From the NCBI GenBank assembly GCA_013151015.1, contig JAADJA010000078.1, positions 1 through 35,938 on the forward strand: a DNA stretch of 35,938 bases. Direction: 5' to 3'. Positions 31,308 through 35,938 of the stretch are shown here, piece after piece. Each line of letters starts with the position of its first letter. Position 1 is the stretch's first letter. Below the pieces are notes generated by a model. The model saw nothing but the letters and a program-made list of their open reading frames with translations, did no database searches and was not told the origin of the DNA. The translations under genes and the position numbers were made by a program. Source of the DNA: Chlorobiota bacterium. Lineage in GTDB: Bacteria; Bacteroidota; Bacteroidia; Bacteroidales; JAADJA01.

Positions 31308-32927
31308 ATGAAAAAACTTTTCCTATCAACTGCCATTATTTTGGTTATGGCACTCATCAATGTTTCCTATGCCGATGGCCTCGAAACATTTGAAAACTAC
31401 CCTGAAATAGGAAACTCCTATCAGGACGGAACTTTCCCAGGGCTTGACGGCTCTACATGGGAATACTGGCAATGCCGCGGCGACCAGCCCATTGACGAAC
31501 AATCACCTTGTCTTGGAAAAGACAGGACACCAACGGCCGAAGTTACTTCAGGAACTATTTCCGGTGGGTTTGGAACGATCAGCTTTGATTATATGCAAGC
31601 CTTTTCAACAGGTGTGAACCTTGATGTTTTCGTGAATGACATCCTTGTTGGCAATGTAACATCAAGCGGTGAACAAGGAGTTGTTTTGAATTCGGGTGAC
31701 ATCACCGTTGATATCGAAGGTGATGTTTACATTTCCTTTATCCAGAACAACAGCGGTGCGGGTCAGGTGAGCATCGACAATTTCGCTTATACGAGCTTTG
31801 GTGGGGGAACGCCCGATCCCGAACCCACCAACTATCCAACAACTTTCACGGCAACGGCAAATGCCACCGACATTAACCTTTCATGGACAGATGCAACAGG
31901 CGACCAGCTTCCTTCAAAATACATTATTTTTGGTGGAACCTCAGCCAGTCTTCCCGTTCCTGTGGACGGAACCCCCATTACCAATGATGCCGACCTTTCA
32001 GATGGAAGCGGTGCCCTTAACATTTCATATGGGGTTGAAACTGCAATGTTTGCCGGACTAACAGCGAACACAACCTATTATTTCACTATTTACCCTTACA
32101 CCAATTTTGGGACAAACGTTGATTACAAAACCGATGGAACTGCCCCGGCTGATGAAGCGACAATTGGCAATATCGTAGTGGTTGAATCCCACAACTTTGA
32201 TGATTACTCCTTTGGCAACTGGACAAAAATTTCGGTTATCGGTGACCAGGAATGGGTCATTGATTCCATCTATGGTGTAAATGGTACCCCTTGTACGAAA
32301 ATGAGCGGTTATGCAGGCGGGTCCAACGAAAACGAAGATTGGTTGATTTCACCTATGCTTAACCTCGACACATTTACAGCTGCCAATATTGCCTTTGCCA
32401 ACGCAATGAACTACACAGGAAATGACTTGGAATTAAAAGTTTCGACCGATTATGATGGAGGTGGCGATCCCAATTCCGCTACATGGACAAGCCTGAGCTA
32501 CACTATGTCGCCCGGTTCTTGGTCATGGGTCGAATCTGGAACTGTTGACCTTAGTACTTACATTGGCCCATCCGTTTATGTGGCATTTTTCTATACAAGT
32601 ACCGCAGATGGATCAGCTACCTGGGAAATTGACAATATCGTAGTAAAAGGTGAAACCGAAGTAGGGATCAATAACCTATCTGATGTTGCAGCACAGATTT
32701 CTGTTTTCCCCAACCCTTCTTCAGGAATGGTACAAATCAGCAAGTCAATAAATGGTTTCTCACATGTTAGGGTTATGGCCATCACGGGAAGCATCGTGAA
32801 ACAAGCTGAATTAAACAGTGAATTATCCACACTCGACCTTCGTGATCTGGAAACAGGGATTTATTTCATGACATTCTCTGACGAAAACAGCAAACAACAA
32901 GTCAGTAAAAAACTGATTATCCAATAA
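31308..32927 (+). CDS. large T9SS-secreted protein with fibronectin III and choice-of-anchor J-like domains
   Basis: A 539-aa exported protein. After the signal peptide (MKKLFLSTAIILVMALINVS) comes a beta-sandwich region to about residue 165 (FGTISFDYMQAFSTGVNLDV). A proline-rich joint GGGTPDPEPTNYP leads into a fibronectin III-like module (LSWTDATGDQLPSKYIIF, then GLTANTTYYFTIYPY). Next is a choice-of-anchor J/MAM-like domain (ESHNFDDYSFGNWTKISV, NEDWLISPMLNLD). The last 80 residues are a T9SS type A sorting domain (ISVFPNPSSGMVQISK, LDLRDLETGIYFMTF, ending KKLIIQ). It would be anchored on, or released from, the cell surface. No catalytic motif was found; carbohydrate or protein binding is possible. 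Confidence 0.85.
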   Translation: MKKLFLSTAIILVMALINVSYADGLETFENYPEIGNSYQDGTFPGLDGSTWEYWQCRGDQPIDEQSPCLGKDRTPTAEVTSGTISGGFGTISFDYMQAFSTGVNLDVFVNDILVGNVTSSGEQGVVLNSGDITVDIEGDVYISFIQNNSGAGQVSIDNFAYTSFGGGTPDPEPTNYPTTFTATANATDINLSWTDATGDQLPSKYIIFGGTSASLPVPVDGTPITNDADLSDGSGALNISYGVETAMFAGLTANTTYYFTIYPYTNFGTNVDYKTDGTAPADEATIGNIVVVESHNFDDYSFGNWTKISVIGDQEWVIDSIYGVNGTPCTKMSGYAGGSNENEDWLISPMLNLDTFTAANIAFANAMNYTGNDLELKVSTDYDGGGDPNSATWTSLSYTMSPGSWSWVESGTVDLSTYIGPSVYVAFFYTSTADGSATWEIDNIVVKGETEVGINNLSDVAAQISVFPNPSSGMVQISKSINGFSHVRVMAITGSIVKQAELNSELSTLDLRDLETGIYFMTFSDENSKQQVSKKLIIQ

Positions 32928-32951
32928 TGATAATTTGATTTTATCATTTGA

Positions 32952-32978
32952 AGCCCCCGGTTAACCGGGGGCTTTTTT
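32952..32978 (+). terminator. Rho-independent terminator after the T9SS cargo gene
   Basis: AGCCCCCGG-TTAA-CCGGGGGCT is a very stable stem followed by six T residues, 24 nt past the stop codon. Confidence 0.92.
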
Positions 32979-33049
32979 ATTGAGATTTAGTTTTATTGAG
33001 ATTTAAAATAATAAATCAGTAAGAAACATTATATATTGCAACAATGTAT

Positions 33050-33057
33050 TATTTTTG
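33050..33057 (+). promoter_or_regulatory. candidate -7 box upstream of the 33077 gene
   Basis: TATTTTTG fits TAnnTTTG and lies 20 nt before the ATG, so the leader would be very short. The -33 box is not clear. Confidence 0.3.
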
Positions 33058-33076
33058 CTATTCTGCAATTTAGCTG

Positions 33077-34624
33077 ATGATGAAGAATATTCTCGCCCTC
33101 ATATTGTTTTTCTTAATTCTGAATACAGGGATTGCCCTGGGTCAATCCGATCCGTTCCTGCGTGTGGAAATAGATGTCAAATCAGACGAAGCCGCTTTTA
33201 AGATCATTCCATGCAACGACAAGGGTGTTGTGTTTTTTTACGAAACCACTATCAAGGAGAACGATTACAAGTTTTGGGTTTTTGTGCTTTACAACAAGTA
33301 TATGCAGGAAGCCTGGAAAAAAGACATCCCTGTTTTTCACAACCTTACCTATAGGAAACATGTTTACCGGGAGGGTTTCCTCTACATCCTTTTTCATGAT
33401 GAGGAAAAGAAAAAGTCGGAGACCTATAATTACCAATTAATGAAATTGGACCTTGCCGATGGGAAATATGAATTGTTCAGCGGGGAGGTGCCCAACAATG
33501 CACAAATATCGGCAATTGAGGTCATCGGCAATTCCATTTTTGCGGGCATCAACACCAATCAGGGACATGCGGCACTTTATCGCCTCGACTTAAACACCAA
33601 AGAAACCAAAGAGCTTTCCAGCTATGATTTTGGTTCGGCACGCTTTGAAAGTTTTTATCTCGATACGCTGAACAACTCCGTTATGTGCCTGTTCAATGTT
33701 TTTATTTCCAAAGGGACCCAATATCTCCTCACCGATCAATATAATGCCCAGGGGGAGTTGTTGAAGTCCATAAAAATAATACCCGAAAAAGGGAAGAAAT
33801 TCAATTCTGGGAAACTCATTGCCAAGGGAAATGATTCCTGGTTATTGATTGGGCCCTATGATTATATTTCCGGGACAACAATTCCAGCTAAAGACTATTT
33901 CCGGCATCAGGCCTCCGGTTTCTATACGATTAACATCCATGGAAACGAAGTCGGAAAACCAAGCTTCAATAATTTCCTTGACCTTGAAAACATGACGGGC
34001 TACCTGAAGAGCAGGGAATTTGAAACGGCAAAAAGAAAGGCGGAAAAAAGTGAAAAGGCAAAGGAAAAAAACTCCATCGACTTCAACCTATTGTTGCACG
34101 ACATCATCAAAAAAGACAGCCTCTATTATTTTGTGAGCGAAGGCTATTACGAAGAATACCACACCGTAACCAATACCTATTATGATTATTATGGCCATCC
34201 CAGCCCAGTCTCCTATTCTGTTTTTGATGGATATAAGTATTTCAATGCCTTTGTGGCCTGTTATGATGAAAACGGCAACAAGCTTTGGGACAACGGAATG
34301 GAAATTTTCAACATTCTCACACTCGACCTTGTGAACAGGGTGGTGGTTTATTTTGCCGGGGACGAAATGGTACTTGCCTTTAACCGGCAGGGGAAAATCG
34401 GGGCAAAAATCATCAAAGGAAATGAAGTGATCGCAGGGCTTGATTACTTCCCCGTCGAAACTTCCTATAATAACGATAAAATCATGGAAGATACCAAAAG
34501 CAACATGGTTTATTGGTACGGGAATTATTTCCTTACATTTGGTTTCCAAACCATTAAGAACAATACCTTTAATACAAAGAACAAACGGAAAGTCTTCTAC
34601 ATCAACAAAATAGGATTTCATTAA
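33077..34624 (+). CDS. exported protein of unknown function, probably beta-propeller-like
   Basis: A 515-aa product with a signal peptide (MMKNILALILFFLILNTGIALG). The remainder is rich in aromatic beta strands separated by short turns (GVVFFYETTIKENDYKFWVF, SIFAGINTNQGHAALYRLDL, MVLAFNRQGKIGAKIIKGNE). This suits a propeller fold, but no repeat is sharp enough for a family name. There is a basic coiled stretch at about residues 315-335 (RKAEKSEKAKEKN) and a tyrosine-rich turn near residue 360 (YYEEYHTVTNTYYDYYGHP). A single gene with no T9SS tail, so likely periplasmic or bound to the outer membrane by partners. Confidence 0.7.
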   Translation: MMKNILALILFFLILNTGIALGQSDPFLRVEIDVKSDEAAFKIIPCNDKGVVFFYETTIKENDYKFWVFVLYNKYMQEAWKKDIPVFHNLTYRKHVYREGFLYILFHDEEKKKSETYNYQLMKLDLADGKYELFSGEVPNNAQISAIEVIGNSIFAGINTNQGHAALYRLDLNTKETKELSSYDFGSARFESFYLDTLNNSVMCLFNVFISKGTQYLLTDQYNAQGELLKSIKIIPEKGKKFNSGKLIAKGNDSWLLIGPYDYISGTTIPAKDYFRHQASGFYTINIHGNEVGKPSFNNFLDLENMTGYLKSREFETAKRKAEKSEKAKEKNSIDFNLLLHDIIKKDSLYYFVSEGYYEEYHTVTNTYYDYYGHPSPVSYSVFDGYKYFNAFVACYDENGNKLWDNGMEIFNILTLDLVNRVVVYFAGDEMVLAFNRQGKIGAKIIKGNEVIAGLDYFPVETSYNNDKIMEDTKSNMVYWYGNYFLTFGFQTIKNNTFNTKNKRKVFYINKIGFH

Positions 34625-34683
34625 AGTAAACCATATCCACCATCTTCTTCACATATTTATTTCAAGTTCCTAAATTACACAAA

Positions 34684-34999
34684 ATGAAAGAAACGATGCT
34701 ATTCATAAGTATGGCCCTCTTTTTGATTTCAAGCTGTAAACAAACCCAGGAAGGTTTTATTTCCATCATTCCAAAAAAATCAAAAGACCTCACATCCATT
34801 TCTTACAAACTTACCGAGAAATATCATTATTCAAATACGCCCGATACTACCGTTACATCTTTTGAGGTTTGAATATGCACAAAAGCAATGCCTTCGTTAA
34901 ATGTACCGTATGTATATTGTTGACAAGGAAGGAAAAATTGGTTTTGATGAATGGAAGTTCAGGAAACTAAAGGAAAAGGTTGAGGAACTATTACAGTAA
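34684..34999 (+). pseudogene. small lipoprotein gene broken by a frameshift
   Basis: The first 62 codons give a lipoprotein start with lipobox LISSC (MKETMLFISMALFLISSCKQ) and then FISIIPKKSKDLTSISYKLT. They stop at TGA just after TSFEV. In the next frame the sequence goes on as EYAQKQCLR, a stop, then YRMYIVDKEGKIGFDEWKFR and KLKEKVEELLQ to TAA at 34997-34999. Together these look like one protein of about 105 aa hit by a frameshift and a nonsense change. No family was recognised. Confidence 0.55.
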
Positions 35000-35160
35000 A
35001 TTGAAATAACATCGCCATGTTAAATATTAATCACAAAGAAATACAATCTTTGCTCTTCAGGTATTTTTGGCAATTTAAATTACTCGTGTCAGATTCCATT
35101 ACAGATACCTGCTTGCTTTGGGTGAGCATAAGGAAACAGCATTCTGGTGTGGGTGGAAAA

Positions 35161-35938
35161 TTACTTTAAATTTTCAGAAGCCCCACCACTATCTATTTTT
35201 TTAATAACATAACGTCCAAGAGCTATACCTTTCTTTTCCACCAAATTATAAGTTATGACAGCAATTATCATTGTTGAGATAAAAACGATTAACAAAGCGA
35301 TAAAAGTTCCGAAAGTTTTAAATCCCGATAACCCAAAAAAATCATACCTCACAAAGTAATTCAAAACCGCAAAATGTATAAAATACATACTATAGCTTAG
35401 TTTTCCAGTAAACTTAGTTACTGGGTTCACAAAAAATGAAAAGCTATTATTTGCCAATGCATAAATTAAAAAAGCAAAAGCAACAGCATAAATGACAATC
35501 TTTCCGGTATATTTTTGGTAAACCCAATTATCAGCAGCAATCATCAGAAAAACAGATAAAAGAATATAAAGTAAGCTTGTCAATTTCTGATTATTGAAAG
35601 TATGCCCTTTAAAAAAATGGAATAAGACAATGCCTGAAGCAAATACGGGCAATTGGTTAAAGAAACCATAATATGATATACCCCACACTAAATACAATTG
35701 TTCTTTCGGGTAAAAACCTGCCCAATATTGATAAATCCAACCATTTATGAAGTAATTAATTATCAAAGTAAAAATTAAAAAGAGGATTCCTTTCTCCTTA
35801 TTGTTTATCAACTTGAATAAAAAAGGTAAAGTCAAATAAAACGTAAACTCCACCGCAATTGACCAGCTACCCGGCACAATACTATTAATTGTTTCCGGAT
35901 GCCAACCATGTGTAAAGGTCGCTGCAGAAAGGATGTAC
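35161..35938 (-). CDS. acyltransferase 3 family membrane protein, 5' end outside window
   Basis: The C-terminal part of an integral membrane O-acyltransferase of the OafA/NolL (acyltransferase 3) family, which transfers acetyl or other acyl groups to surface sugars. The frame is open to the right edge of the window. Translation there gives ILSAATFTHGWHPETINSIV and then PGSWSIAVEFTFYLTLPFLF, the conserved central motif of the family. Nine or so hydrophobic segments follow, then a cytoplasmic basic end. A GTG at 35877 could be mistaken for a start but lies inside the motif. It may belong to a polysaccharide modification locus beyond the window. The gap 35000-35160 shows nothing. Confidence 0.85.
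   Translation of the reverse strand, partial: YILSAATFTHGWHPETINSIVPGSWSIAVEFTFYLTLPFLFKLINNKEKGILFLIFTLIINYFINGWIYQYWAGFYPKEQLYLVWGISYYGFFNQLPVFASGIVLFHFFKGHTFNNQKLTSLLYILLSVFLMIAADNWVYQKYTGKIVIYAVAFAFLIYALANNSFSFFVNPVTKFTGKLSYSMYFIHFAVLNYFVRYDFFGLSGFKTFGTFIALLIVFISTMIIAVITYNLVEKKGIALGRYVIKKIDSGGASENLK

Overview
The window comes from a Bacteroidota chromosome, probably an anaerobic or facultative marine or sediment member of the Bacteroidales/Marinilabiliales type; that placement is an inference. Supporting signs are three proteins with type IX secretion (T9SS) C-terminal sorting domains, promoter-like TAnnTTTG boxes, weak Shine-Dalgarno sequences, a fused GT3 glycogen synthase/GT35 phosphorylase, a Bacteroidota-style ECF sigma/anti-sigma pair, and a DUF433/DUF5615 toxin-antitoxin pair. 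No rRNA, tRNA or CRISPR array was seen.

Layout. (1) 1-2.3 kb, plus strand: ECF sigma factor, anti-sigma factor and a secreted propeller-like protein. (2) 2.3-2.76 kb: non-coding, with palindromes and a dispersed inverted repeat. (3) 2.76-10.4 kb, all minus strand: a respiratory arsenate reductase locus. In transcription order it has an ArsR regulator, an overlapping Crp/Fnr regulator, ArrA (Tat-exported molybdopterin subunit), ArrB (four [4Fe-4S] clusters), an ArrD/TorD chaperone, a TauE/SafE permease and a short MoaA. (4) 10.6-11.3 kb: a toxin-antitoxin operon with a possible third microgene. (5) 11.4-16.4 kb, still minus strand: a secreted heavy-metal-associated protein, an outer-membrane beta-barrel, a T9SS-sorted redoxin, a small secreted protein, a decayed IS5-family transposase, and a CDF efflux pump/mini-thioredoxin/ArsC arsenate reductase operon. 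(6) 16.5-22.5 kb: housekeeping and secreted proteins, including OmpH and a Tricorn-like S41 protease. (7) 22.5-23.3 kb: tandem and inverted repeats. (8) 23.3-32.9 kb: glycogen metabolism fusion, AbgT transporter, class II FBP aldolase and a T9SS cargo protein. (9) 33-35.9 kb: a secreted protein, a broken lipoprotein and an acyltransferase cut by the window edge.

Main observation. The iron-sulfur subunit ArrB carries a full T9SS type A sorting domain after its ferredoxin part. ArrA has the ArrA-type motifs (CQGCTTWC, RGRY, the Mo-ligand Cys region, VGDF, TPEW) and a twin-arginine signal. A plausible model is that the folded AB complex crosses the inner membrane by Tat, carried by the ArrA signal, and is then taken to the outside of the cell by T9SS through the ArrB tail. 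That would give a cell-surface arsenate-respiring enzyme. No membrane quinol-oxidising subunit (ArrC) is encoded nearby, so the electron route is open. Around it, a cytoplasmic ArsC system with metal efflux suggests that 2.7-16.4 kb is an arsenic/metal island.
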